From positions 868,001-932,000 of the forward strand of contig NZ_JAAONY010000002.1 in assembly GCF_011602085.1 (NCBI RefSeq): a stretch of DNA of 64,000 bases, in the 5' to 3' direction. The stretch comes from Pseudoteredinibacter isoporae (GTDB lineage Bacteria > Pseudomonadota > Gammaproteobacteria > Pseudomonadales > Cellvibrionaceae). Under the pieces are notes generated by a model. That model did no database searches. It had not been told where the DNA came from and saw only the letters and a list, made by a program, of their open reading frames with translations. Both the position numbers and the translations under genes were made by a program. Below are positions 52,658-61,172 of the stretch, in pieces (positions within the stretch are counted from its first letter, which is position 1; each line of letters starts with the position of its first letter).

Positions 52658-53557
52658 ATGCTTTCCACCATAAAACGGAATTTGATGTTATTGATGTGCA
52701 AACTCCTGTATGTCATTGGAGCCAAAAACCGATCTCGCTTAAGTCATATCGCCACGCGACTTTTCAAACCCCTGTTAAAAAGACGCTGTAAGATTATCGA
52801 TCGAAACCTTCAATTCTGTTTTCCTGGCCTGAGCCGTCAGCAACGCCTCGAACTGGCCCGCAAAAATACGGTAAATACCATTTCCGGCTATCTGGAAACT
52901 TTCGTGTCATGGGCAAGCCCTTTGAACTATTACCGTCGCGATAGCCGCATTGTTAACGCCTGTGTGATTGATCGGGCGAAAGAGAAACACTGCGGAGTGA
53001 TTTTGATGGGCGGACATTTCACCAGCCTGGATATTGCAGGCATTGTCGCGACCGAGAAGCGAGATATCTACATCAGTTATCAACCTCACAAAAGCGCCAT
53101 GATGGACACCCTGATCAATACGGGACGCTTGCGTTGGGCGAAAGGCATCGTCAGTACGAAAGACGTACGAGCCATGATTAACATTCTGAAATCAGGCGGC
53201 ATTCTCTGGATAGCGCCGGACCAGGATCTCGGCCTGAAAGGTGGCCGGTTTTCGGATTTCTTCGGCATAAAGGCGGCCAGTAGCAATTCGGTATTTCGCA
53301 TTGCCAAAATGACCAACTCTGCGGTTATCCCCACCGACTTTTATGCCGGTAAGACTCTCAGGGAAGTCACCCTGCGCTATCACGCTGCCCTGCCTTTGCT
53401 CGATGAAAGTGATTTTCTGGAGCGTTATCACCGCTTTCTCGAAAGCTCAATCAAACACAAGCCAGATCAATATTTGTGGGCGCATCGCCGTTTTAAAACG
53501 CGCCCGGAAGGAGAGATGGATTTTTACCAAGGAGAGTTTGACCATGTCCCAGGCTAG
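52658..53557 (+). CDS. LpxL-family acyltransferase, first copy in an aminoacyl-transfer operon
   Basis: 299 residues. The N-terminal hydrophobic helix would anchor it at the inner membrane. The catalytic HX4D of lipid A late acyltransferases is kept (H120-FTSL-D125, in GGHFTSLDIAG). A second family block, GGILWIAPDQDLG, replaces the usual phosphate/acyl pocket segment. LpxL-type enzymes move acyl chains from carrier protein to lipid A; in Vibrio, the relative AlmG moves an aminoacyl group instead. Here the next genes encode a carrier protein and an adenylating ligase, so the AlmG-like use is favoured by context. It overlaps the carrier gene by 14 bases. Confidence 0.85.
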   Translation: MLSTIKRNLMLLMCKLLYVIGAKNRSRLSHIATRLFKPLLKRRCKIIDRNLQFCFPGLSRQQRLELARKNTVNTISGYLETFVSWASPLNYYRRDSRIVNACVIDRAKEKHCGVILMGGHFTSLDIAGIVATEKRDIYISYQPHKSAMMDTLINTGRLRWAKGIVSTKDVRAMINILKSGGILWIAPDQDLGLKGGRFSDFFGIKAASSNSVFRIAKMTNSAVIPTDFYAGKTLREVTLRYHAALPLLDESDFLERYHRFLESSIKHKPDQYLWAHRRFKTRPEGEMDFYQGEFDHVPG

Positions 53558-53774
53558 GGAAATTGCAGACTACATCAGTTTACAGACCGGCAATTCGATT
53601 GGCCCTGAAACGCCTTTATTGGACAGCGGCATTCTGGATTCCATTGCCATTGTGGAATTGCTGATTTTTATCGAGGAAAGCTACTCGGTCAAAATCGTCG
53701 CCGACGATGTAAACAGCTTCGAATTTGGCAACGTCCTGAGCATTTGTCGGCTGATTGCCAGAAAGAACCGTTAG
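53544..53774 (+). CDS. Acyl/aminoacyl carrier protein
   Basis: 76 residues, typical for a stand-alone carrier. The phosphopantetheine serine is S33 in GILDSIAIVELL, followed by IEESYSVKI, close to DltC and AlmF patterns rather than to the fatty-acid ACP DSLDxVE motif. It would carry the activated amino acid as a thioester. GGAGAG lies seven bases before ATG 53544, inside the end of the acyltransferase gene. The adenylating ligase gene follows after 23 bases. Confidence 0.9.
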   Translation: MSQAREIADYISLQTGNSIGPETPLLDSGILDSIAIVELLIFIEESYSVKIVADDVNSFEFGNVLSICRLIARKNR

Positions 53775-53797
53775 AAAGGGAATATGGATCAACCGTC

Positions 53798-55204
53798 ATG
53801 TTTGATATTAATACCCTGCCTTTGGGTGAACAGCCGGCAATTGTCAGCGAGAATGGTCTGATTAGCTGGTCTGCATTCCACACCACTTACGATACGGTTC
53901 ACCGTAAAATCACAGGGCTTTTAAAAGAAAAGCACCGAGCCATCGTATTACTCCATGACAGTCAGGCCGAGCAAACTCCGGATATGGCGATCTACATTCT
54001 TGTCGCCTTGTCCTTGAAGATCCCTTTTGTTCCCCTGGACAGGAACCTCCCCTATGAACGCATCCGGTACATTTTCAGCCTGATCGGATGTGGTATCCAT
54101 GTGGATTGCTATGACGGATCATGCAAGGTGTTTGATCGCAAACTCAGTACACGTCCCGATATTCCGGACGAAACGGCCTATATTATCTTCACCTCGGGAA
54201 CAACGGGTGATCCTAAAGGGGTCATGATAGATCGCGACGCCATTGCGGCATTTTGTCGCTGGTTCGAAGCTGATTTTCCAAACCTTGAAAACCCGGTTTT
54301 TACCTTATCAGCGTCTTACAGTTTTGATCTCTCCCTGATGAGTATCTTTCCCTTTCTGGCCAAAGGCAGCTGCCTCTGGATTAACAGTCAAAGCGATAAG
54401 CTGTCCGACTTACAGATTCCCAAACCCATTCAGGGTCGTGAAATTCACTGGGTCTCGACACCCTCGTATCTTATGTTGCAATTGCTGAGCCGGGAATTTA
54501 ACGACGAAACCATGGCTGGCCTGAAGGTGTTTAACTTTTGTGGGGAACCTTTAGAACAGAATCTGGTAAGGAAGCTGAAACAGCGGTTTCCCAAGGCACG
54601 TATTTTCAACAGTTATGGGCCTACCGAAGCAACCATTGCCGTTTCCACCGTGGAAATCACCGATATTGACGCACAGTCTTATCGCAATCGCCTCCCCATA
54701 GGTAAACGCACCCATCTGTTAAGCGTTCTCGAACACACTAACGAGGGCGAATTGCTGATCAGTGGCAATCAGGTCATGTCGGGCTACATCGGTCAACAAG
54801 AGCAATCGCACGCACCGGAAGGGCGGGTTTACGCCAGTGGTGATGTCGTGGAGGAACATGCTGGCCTGTTGTATTTGCTCGATCGCGTGGACGCGCAAAT
54901 TAAGTACCGTGGGTATCGCATTGATCTGGCTGAAATCGACGCCATTCTGTCTGATCACCCCAATATCCAGTTCGCCAAAACCATTGCGGTTACCCGCCAG
55001 GAAACCATCGTAAGAATCGTCAGTTTCTGCGTGATTGATCCCGAGCACCATTACTCGGAAAACCGTTTAAAAACCCTGCTTTCAAAACGCTTACCACACT
55101 ATGCAATTCCCAACGAAATTCGACGGGTAGACGCCCTACCGATCACCCAACGACACAAGCTGGACACCGCCGCCCTGCTTCAACTTTCCGCTGAGCCTGC
55201 CTGA
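53798..55204 (+). CDS. Amino-acid adenylating ligase (DltA/AlmE-like)
   Basis: 468 residues from ATG 53798 (TTG 53744 would overlap the carrier gene). Adenylation-domain core motifs are in order: IIFTSGTTGDPKG (A3), FNSYGPTEATIAVS (A5), YASGDVV (A7), YRGYRIDLAEID (A8) and the catalytic lysine in ITQRHKLD (A10). It activates an amino acid with ATP and loads it on the carrier protein. The lack of condensation or thioesterase domains, and the flanking carrier and LpxL-like genes, match AlmE of the Vibrio glycyl-lipid A pathway. The amino acid cannot be read safely. It overlaps the next gene (TGATG). Confidence 0.88.
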   Translation: MFDINTLPLGEQPAIVSENGLISWSAFHTTYDTVHRKITGLLKEKHRAIVLLHDSQAEQTPDMAIYILVALSLKIPFVPLDRNLPYERIRYIFSLIGCGIHVDCYDGSCKVFDRKLSTRPDIPDETAYIIFTSGTTGDPKGVMIDRDAIAAFCRWFEADFPNLENPVFTLSASYSFDLSLMSIFPFLAKGSCLWINSQSDKLSDLQIPKPIQGREIHWVSTPSYLMLQLLSREFNDETMAGLKVFNFCGEPLEQNLVRKLKQRFPKARIFNSYGPTEATIAVSTVEITDIDAQSYRNRLPIGKRTHLLSVLEHTNEGELLISGNQVMSGYIGQQEQSHAPEGRVYASGDVVEEHAGLLYLLDRVDAQIKYRGYRIDLAEIDAILSDHPNIQFAKTIAVTRQETIVRIVSFCVIDPEHHYSENRLKTLLSKRLPHYAIPNEIRRVDALPITQRHKLDTAALLQLSAEPA

Positions 55205-56046
55205 TGAAAAACAAACGCTCATTGCAGACAGAATTCTTGTGGGCATTGCTGAACAGCCCCCAAGTGGTTCGAACCGCATGCTATAAACTTCTGTCCCTGA
55301 TCATTTACCAAAAACGCCAAAAAACCATGAGCCGTTCTATTCAACTCAGCTTTAATGGTTTTGGGCAAAATGAAGCTAAACACATCGCGAAACAAAGCGT
55401 GAACTACCAGGCTTCCGGCATTCTCAATTGCCTGGATACGCCCGGGATAAAACACGAGCTGATTAACAGCACGCCCTATTTTGATCTACCTTCCCATTTG
55501 AAGGGGCAATCGGCTGTATTTGTCTCTCTTCATATGGGGTTTGCAGATCTCCCCACATACCTGCTGAATAAAGTTGGCATTCCCACAGCGACGTTGATTG
55601 GTCGCGGTGAAAATGCACCGGCACTGAACACCATTGGCCGTCGAATTCTGGAACAGCTTTCCATTCCTTATATCAAGCGCGGCAAAAATACCATGCTGCA
55701 ACTTATGGAAGCACTTGCTCAGGGCCAGTCCTTGATGATTCACAGTGACCTGAGGGAACGAGGACAAAAGGTATCGTTTTTAAACCGGGAAACCACCATA
55801 CCAACCACCGCTGCGGCGCTGGCCGTGCTCTCAGATTCCCCGTTGTATTTTTGCTACACAGTGAAAGATTCCGCAAATGCTGATCGCTGCCAGCTCTATA
55901 TATCTGAAGTAAGCCGCCCCGCCTCCAAAGCGCTTGGTCGAAAAGAACTTATTTCAGCCTTAACCGATACCATTGCACTTAAAATGCAGGAAGCCATCAG
56001 TTTGCATCCAGAGCAATGGTTCTGGTCATACAACCGCTTCAAATAA
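55204..56046 (+). CDS. LpxL-family acyltransferase, second copy
   Basis: 280 residues, start overlapping the ligase stop. The HX4D motif is H110-MGFA-D115, in FVSLHMGFADLPTYL. Later blocks are IPYIKRGKNTMLQLMEAL, MIHSDLRERGQKVSFL and EQWFWSYNRFK near the end, as in lipid A late acyltransferases. It differs clearly from the first copy in length and motif context, so it is not a recent duplicate. Either copy could be the aminoacyl-lipid A transferase and the other a secondary acyltransferase that prepares the lipid; Vibrio needs hexa-acylated lipid A for AlmG. Confidence 0.85.
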   Translation: MKNKRSLQTEFLWALLNSPQVVRTACYKLLSLIIYQKRQKTMSRSIQLSFNGFGQNEAKHIAKQSVNYQASGILNCLDTPGIKHELINSTPYFDLPSHLKGQSAVFVSLHMGFADLPTYLLNKVGIPTATLIGRGENAPALNTIGRRILEQLSIPYIKRGKNTMLQLMEALAQGQSLMIHSDLRERGQKVSFLNRETTIPTTAAALAVLSDSPLYFCYTVKDSANADRCQLYISEVSRPASKALGRKELISALTDTIALKMQEAISLHPEQWFWSYNRFK

Positions 56047-56169
56047 AACGATTCTGCCCTGTGAACACCGTTAGTGAACATGCAAGTAGGGGTTTGCCTG
56101 GGCGTTTAATTTGCTCCATCATATTCCCTCAGCAAACAACAGGACGTTGTAGATCATTCAGGATTGCCC

Positions 56170-56844
56170 ATGCTTATTCTTATAGTGGAAGACGATCGAG
56201 ACCTCTCTGCCAATATGGCCGCCTACCTTGAAATGCACGATATGGAGTGCGACTTCGCCTACAACGGTGCCGCCGCATTGCAGTTGTGTGAAGATAATCA
56301 CTACGACCTGATTATTCTGGATATTATGATGCCCAAGATGGATGGCTATACGGTTTGCCAAACCCTGCAAGATCGAGGTGTTGATACTCCGGTGATTATC
56401 CTCACCGCCTGTGATGATGATCAGGAACAACTGCGAGGCTTTTCTGCAGGTGCCGATGACTATGTATCCAAGCCCTGCTCTCTGCCCATTCTTAAAGCAC
56501 GCATAGATGCCATTAAAAAACGACAAGAACAATCCAGCCGCAAAATTACCATTCAGGATATGGTGATCGACTTGACCGCCCGAACGGTTGAGCGCCAGGG
56601 CCTGCCCATCAAACTGTCACCAACGGCATTCAAATTATTGAGTTATCTGGCCCAAAGAAGTCCAAATGTGATTTCACGGGAAGAACTGCAAAAACACCTT
56701 TGGCCCGAGAAAGATGTTAAGGCCTCCAACTTTAATGTCCATGTTCATGCCATTCGTACCGCTCTGGACAAGCCCTTCGACACACCCTTGCTGCACACAA
56801 TGATCGGCACCGGGTTGGCCATTCGTGGAGGCCATGATGAATAA
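56170..56844 (+). CDS. OmpR/PhoB-family response regulator
   Basis: 224 residues from ATG 56170, with AGGA seven bases upstream. The receiver domain has the phospho-acceptor D51 in LIILDIMMPKMDG, the acidic pair in VEDDRD and the conserved Lys in YVSKPCSLP. The winged helix has LSPTAFKLLSYLAQRSPNVISREEL and the recognition-helix region NFNVHVHAIRTALD. It lies 123 bases after the second acyltransferase and overlaps the kinase gene start. By position it should control the upstream lipid-modification genes and perhaps the pump, as CarR does for almEFG in Vibrio. Confidence 0.93.
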   Translation: MLILIVEDDRDLSANMAAYLEMHDMECDFAYNGAAALQLCEDNHYDLIILDIMMPKMDGYTVCQTLQDRGVDTPVIILTACDDDQEQLRGFSAGADDYVSKPCSLPILKARIDAIKKRQEQSSRKITIQDMVIDLTARTVERQGLPIKLSPTAFKLLSYLAQRSPNVISREELQKHLWPEKDVKASNFNVHVHAIRTALDKPFDTPLLHTMIGTGLAIRGGHDE

Positions 56845-58138
56845 GGCCACCCCTCGCCAGCCTCAGAAACTCTCCAAGATCATTATCCGCCATATAGTGT
56901 GGCTGGGACTGGCATCCTTCATATTGGTGTTTCTGTTTACCCTGGTCATTTTGGATACCTCGGTAAATACCACCGTTTCCACTCTAGCCCGGCTCGAACA
57001 TGACAGCGTTATTCGACAGCTGCGTTCCGGCGAAGAGAAATCTTATGGTTCGAACCTGAGTGTTTATCACAACTGGAATGCGTTGCCGAATATTATTAAA
57101 AACCAGTTCAGCAAGCCTGAACTGACCTCGCAACCGCAGGAAGTTCTCATCACCCAGGCACATACTCCGAAAAGCAGCGATGCTTTAATCTACAGTGTTC
57201 AATACAGTTTTGAAGAGGGTATTGGTGAGGTCTATCTGGTAAGCGCATACTCCGAAGAGGTTTACGATAGCCTGGTCGAGAAGATTACCAATGACCTGAT
57301 CATAAACTCGACCATTATCTCAGCAGTGTTTTTGCTGATTGTCTGGTTGCTGATATCGTGGATCTATTTCAGGACCACCAACCCACTCCGGGAACTGAGC
57401 GATTGGGCACAATCACTGTCCTCATCCGAGGACAACACCCGAGAGCACCGTTTCAACATCATCGAGTTAAACGACATTGCCGATAAGTTGCTATTGGGAC
57501 TGGCCTCAGAAAAGAAATACTACGATCGTGAAACCATGTTTTTAAAACAGGCCAGCCACGAACTTCGTTCTCCCCTGTTTATTATGCAATCCAGCCTCGA
57601 AGTTCTGGAAACCTCAGTAGACGGTAAGGCCAGTAATTTTGTTGAACGCGCCCTTCGCGCCAGCAAACGAATGAGCCTTCTGGTGGGCTCATTGCTCTGG
57701 CTTGCCCGTGATTCCAGCAGCCCACTGGAACGACAGAAAATCAACGTCAAAGCCTTAATTGAACCCCTGATCACCGAGCTGAGTTTTCTGAAAAATGAAA
57801 AGGCCATTGAGCTGGATATCGATCTGTATGAGGGTTATATCCACATACAACAACCCCTGCTGCAAATGGCCTTGGGAAATCTACTACGTAATGCCTTCGA
57901 GCACAGCTGTGAAGGCACCATCCACATTCAATCCGATGCTCACTCCTTTAAGGTAAGCAACTCAATCAACAATGCGGAAGCCGAAAACGGCAGCGGCGGT
58001 TTTGGCCTTGGCCTAAAACTCAGCAAACGTATCTGTGACAAGGTTGGCTGGGATTTACAGACTCGCACAAAAGGTGATCAATTTGTCGCCACCTTATATT
58101 GGGACCGGCAAAGTATTGGAGGGAAGAACACACCGTAG
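56837..58138 (+). CDS. Membrane sensor histidine kinase
   Basis: 433 residues from ATG 56837, with GGAGG five bases upstream; ATG 56834 is equally in frame. Two membrane helices (about 17-40 and 155-180) flank a periplasmic sensor loop of about 115 residues, followed by a HAMP-like linker. The phosphorylated histidine is H241 in KQASHELRSPLF. The ATPase has NLLRNAFEHS (N box) and GGFGLGLKLSKR (G box). The kinase pairs with the upstream response regulator. The sensor loop is unremarkable; the signal is unknown, with antimicrobial peptides or envelope stress as reasonable guesses. Confidence 0.92.
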   Translation: MNKATPRQPQKLSKIIIRHIVWLGLASFILVFLFTLVILDTSVNTTVSTLARLEHDSVIRQLRSGEEKSYGSNLSVYHNWNALPNIIKNQFSKPELTSQPQEVLITQAHTPKSSDALIYSVQYSFEEGIGEVYLVSAYSEEVYDSLVEKITNDLIINSTIISAVFLLIVWLLISWIYFRTTNPLRELSDWAQSLSSSEDNTREHRFNIIELNDIADKLLLGLASEKKYYDRETMFLKQASHELRSPLFIMQSSLEVLETSVDGKASNFVERALRASKRMSLLVGSLLWLARDSSSPLERQKINVKALIEPLITELSFLKNEKAIELDIDLYEGYIHIQQPLLQMALGNLLRNAFEHSCEGTIHIQSDAHSFKVSNSINNAEAENGSGGFGLGLKLSKRICDKVGWDLQTRTKGDQFVATLYWDRQSIGGKNTP

Positions 58139-58396
58139 AGAGCTTTAAAAAACTGAGCCGCCTGTTACAGCGGCCGAATTGGTCATCCTTGACCCAGGAC
58201 ACCCCTGCCCTTATTGCTTTTCTCCGATCTACAAAAAGGGATTCTACGGAAATTGAGTAGGGCAACCATTACGAGTGATTACCTGAACTATTGAACCTTC
58301 ATTACAGAGAGAAGAACAGGCATTTATTCCTGTTCCTGAGTATGATAATACGCTATCGAACCCGAATTATGTGTGTCAGAGGAACTTATTCCGGAT

Positions 58397-59065
58397 ATGA
58401 AAATCGTGCTTCTTCCCGGTATGGATGGAACATGCTTACTATTCAGAGACTTCATTCAAGAGCTTAAAAGATTTGAAGCTTTGCCTGTTTCACTTCCTCA
58501 ACACGGTCCACAAGATTACGACTATCTTGTCGAATACGTTCGTTCACGATTACCCAATGAACCGTATATTCTTCTCGCGGAGTCATTTTCCGGTGGTATC
58601 GCAGCACGTCTCTTGGACGGGAAAATAGGGGACTGTCGAGGTATTATCTACATTGCCTCGTTTCTCGAACCACCAAGACCCTCGATATTGAAACTCGTTA
58701 AGTACTTACCAATTAAACGACTTGCCCGCATGCCATTCACAGACTTGATTTACAAATGGTTGTTTTTGGGCCCTGGCACCTCAGAGGAACTGATTGATCA
58801 GTTAAAGCATGCTATTGATCAAGTTCCAGAAGACACTTTGAAAGCCCGCCTGAACGTAATTCAGACGACCTCCCCAATAGAGTTTAAGTCAGCACTTCCA
58901 GCCAAATACATACGGGCTACACACGACAATCTTGTGGGACATCAACACATAGAAGATTTCAGGTCGATACACCCTAAACTATCCGTGGTAGATATTGACG
59001 GCCCTCATTTTCTACTACAGGCACAAGCACAGACATGTGCCTTGGAAATAGAGAAATTCGAGTAG
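58397..59065 (+). CDS. Alpha/beta hydrolase of unknown substrate
   Basis: 222 residues from ATG 58397, or 230 from GTG 58373; the ribosome-binding site does not decide. The oxyanion region VLLPGMDGTCLLF and the nucleophile elbow AESFSGG (Ser nucleophile) are clear, and the catalytic His is in DGPHFLLQAQ. Base composition is lower in G+C than the flanking genes, which hints at recent acquisition. It has no obvious partner gene; about 250 bases without features lie before it. Confidence 0.8.
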   Translation: MKIVLLPGMDGTCLLFRDFIQELKRFEALPVSLPQHGPQDYDYLVEYVRSRLPNEPYILLAESFSGGIAARLLDGKIGDCRGIIYIASFLEPPRPSILKLVKYLPIKRLARMPFTDLIYKWLFLGPGTSEELIDQLKHAIDQVPEDTLKARLNVIQTTSPIEFKSALPAKYIRATHDNLVGHQHIEDFRSIHPKLSVVDIDGPHFLLQAQAQTCALEIEKFE

Positions 59066-59134
59066 CCCCCCATTTGACCCCGCCCCCGAGTTTAGTGATA
59101 AGCTAACTGCCCCTGAATCAGATTAATTTCACCC

Positions 59135-60022
59135 ATGGAATTACGCCATCTTCGCTATTTTGTTGCTGTCGCCCAGGAGCTGCATTTTGGTCGCGCAGCT
59201 GTGCGTTTGAATATTTCCCAGCCGCCGCTCACACAGCAGATCCATAATCTGGAAGAGGAGCTGGGCGTGATTTTGTTTGACCGGAGTAATCGTAAGGTCA
59301 GCCTAACAACGGAAGGCGAGATATTTCTAAAACGTGCTGAAAGTATTCTTCATCAGGTTGAAAAAGCCACCACCGAGGTGCGCAAATCCGCGCTCGGTGA
59401 GATGGACACCCTGGTGATTGGTTATATGGGCTCCACCATTTTACGGGAGATCATTGCCAACGTAAGACGCTTTCGCGAAGACTATCCCATGGTGAAACTG
59501 GATTTTGTGATTATGCGCTCGGATGAGCAGTACGAAGCACTGCTGGATGGAAAAATTGACGCCGGTTTTGTCGACCTCTCGGTGCAACCCATGTCCGACC
59601 GTTTTGCCAGCCACCATGTGGAATTTGATCTGGTGGTGCATGAAAAGCTCTGTGTGGCCATGCAACCCAATCATCCACTGTCCGCTCGCGAGAGCATTGA
59701 TATTGCCGATTTAAAGAACGAAAACTTTGTCACTCTGCAGCGGCACCTCTTCCCCTCCAACTACGATAAAGTGGTCAGCCAGTGTGAGCAGGCCGGTTTC
59801 AGCCCGAATATCGTCGCCATGTCGGAACAGACCGATGTCTTGCTGGCCTATGTGGCAACCGGGGTTGGCATTGCGCTGGTGCCCAGTTGCACCCAGAATT
59901 CCTGGGCCAATGAAGTGGCTTTTGTCCCCCTGAGCCAGACCGCCTATGTGGATGTGCACCTAATCAGCAGTGCGGATAACCAATCAAAAAGTTTACAGGC
60001 ATTGCGCCGTTATTTTTCCTGA
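59135..60022 (+). CDS. LysR-family transcriptional regulator
   Basis: 295 residues. The winged helix (residues 1-60) is the standard MELRHLRYFVAVAQELHFGRAA with NISQPPLTQQIHNLEEELG recognition region. The substrate-binding domain follows from about residue 90. It lies 163 bases before the ornithine-cyclodeaminase-family gene on the same strand, and the gap has two strong inverted repeats. It probably regulates that operon. Confidence 0.93.
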   Translation: MELRHLRYFVAVAQELHFGRAAVRLNISQPPLTQQIHNLEEELGVILFDRSNRKVSLTTEGEIFLKRAESILHQVEKATTEVRKSALGEMDTLVIGYMGSTILREIIANVRRFREDYPMVKLDFVIMRSDEQYEALLDGKIDAGFVDLSVQPMSDRFASHHVEFDLVVHEKLCVAMQPNHPLSARESIDIADLKNENFVTLQRHLFPSNYDKVVSQCEQAGFSPNIVAMSEQTDVLLAYVATGVGIALVPSCTQNSWANEVAFVPLSQTAYVDVHLISSADNQSKSLQALRRYFS

Positions 60023-60083
60023 ATAAGCGCCTTAAGGGCTTAATGTTTCAAGTCGTTTTATTCAAACCTTTAACAAACCCGGC

Positions 60084-60129
60084 GATTGATACGTTTTACG
60101 TATCAATCCAATACAAATACAGTATTGGA
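60084..60129. promoter_or_regulatory. Two adjacent inverted repeats before the cyclodeaminase-family gene
   Basis: The first has 11-base arms, GATTGATACGT (60084-60094) and its complement (60098-60108), with a three-base centre. The second has 8-base arms, TCCAATAC (60107-60114) and its complement (60122-60129), with a seven-base loop, and shares two bases with the first. They lie about 60-100 bases before the start codon. They may be regulator sites or a leader hairpin, possibly a LysR target. Confidence 0.5.
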
Positions 60130-60185
60130 CGCTTTTAGCCTCTCATCACTACCATCTTCCACATTATCAATGAGTGGAAGATTTC

Positions 60186-61163
60186 ATGCTTGTTATCAAC
60201 AAACAAGATATTCACCAGCTGATCGACATGGCCAGCTGTATCGACATTATGCGTCAGGCCATGGTACAGGTGAGCCAGGGAAAAACCCGCCTGCCACTGC
60301 GCTGGGGGCTGCAAATGCCCAATCAGGATTTAATGGGCATGATGCCCGGCTATCTTGCTGACCCCGAATGCTTTGGCTTGAAGATCGTCAATATGATGCA
60401 GGCCAATCGCGGCGGTGTTAATTCCTCTCACCTCGGTTGCATGATGTTGTTTGAAGCCGAGCATGGCAAACCCTTGGCGCTGCTGGATGCCGGAGAAATT
60501 ACCGCCATGCGTACCGCTGCCGCCAGCGCGATGGCCACCGACTTGTTGGCCCGCAAAAATGCCAGCCGCCTGGCAATTGTCGGCTCCGGCGAGCAAGCCA
60601 TTTCCCACATTCACGCGATTTGCAAAGTAAGAGACATCGATTCCGTCCATGTCTGGTTTCGCCATCCTGAAAAAGCCCAGGGCTTTATCGAACAGTTCCC
60701 CAGTGATCTGTGGCCACCCATTGTTGCCCATCACCGTGTTGAGGAATGCCTGAAAGGTGCAGACATTGTGTGCACCGTCAGCGCCGCACAACAGGCCATT
60801 GTTTTTGAGCCCATGTTAGAAGCTGGTATGCACCTGAATGTTGTGGGCTCCAGCATCAAAGAGCATCAGGAACTCGATTTCCAGGCGCTGCTGCACTGCC
60901 GTTATTTCGTGGACTATTTTGAATCGGCCAATCATCAGGCCGGCGAGCTTATTCATGCCCGGGAACAGCGTTTGATCGGCGAAGATTATGTACAGGGTGA
61001 AATTGGTCAGCTGATTGGCGGCGAAATCGAAGGCCGCCATAAAGCATCCGACATTACTGTCTACCGCTCACTGGGCGTTGCCGCACAAGACCTCGCAATG
61101 GCCCATTACCTTTATCAACAGGCACGGCAACAAGGCCTCGGCAGTTCAGTAGATTTTTTGTAG
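60186..61163 (+). CDS. Ornithine cyclodeaminase/mu-crystallin family protein
   Basis: 325 residues from ATG 60186, with GGAAG five to six bases upstream (GTG 60174 is an alternative). The Rossmann NAD(P) motif is LAIVGSGEQAISHI. The family helix MRTAAASAMATDLLA precedes it, and the substrate arginine/lysine region is near RLPLRWGLQ and KIVNMM. Family members include ornithine cyclodeaminase, ketimine reductases and opine-type dehydrogenases, so the reaction here is uncertain. It starts the operon with an amidohydrolase lipoprotein and a TonB receptor. Confidence 0.88.
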   Translation: MLVINKQDIHQLIDMASCIDIMRQAMVQVSQGKTRLPLRWGLQMPNQDLMGMMPGYLADPECFGLKIVNMMQANRGGVNSSHLGCMMLFEAEHGKPLALLDAGEITAMRTAAASAMATDLLARKNASRLAIVGSGEQAISHIHAICKVRDIDSVHVWFRHPEKAQGFIEQFPSDLWPPIVAHHRVEECLKGADIVCTVSAAQQAIVFEPMLEAGMHLNVVGSSIKEHQELDFQALLHCRYFVDYFESANHQAGELIHAREQRLIGEDYVQGEIGQLIGGEIEGRHKASDITVYRSLGVAAQDLAMAHYLYQQARQQGLGSSVDFL

Positions 61164-61172
61164 GAGCGGATC

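Noticed and set aside
52658-56046. A Gram-positive-type dlt operon (teichoic acid D-alanylation)
   Set aside because: The ligase and carrier resemble DltA and DltC, but there is no DltB-type MBOAT or DltD gene, and LpxL-family transferases point to lipid A.
52658-56046. A polyketide, aryl polyene or nonribosomal peptide cluster
   Set aside because: No ketosynthase, condensation or thioesterase domain is present; only one free-standing adenylation protein and carrier.
58139-58396. A broken gene between the kinase and the alpha/beta hydrolase
   Set aside because: All frames carry early stops and none shows recognisable protein segments.
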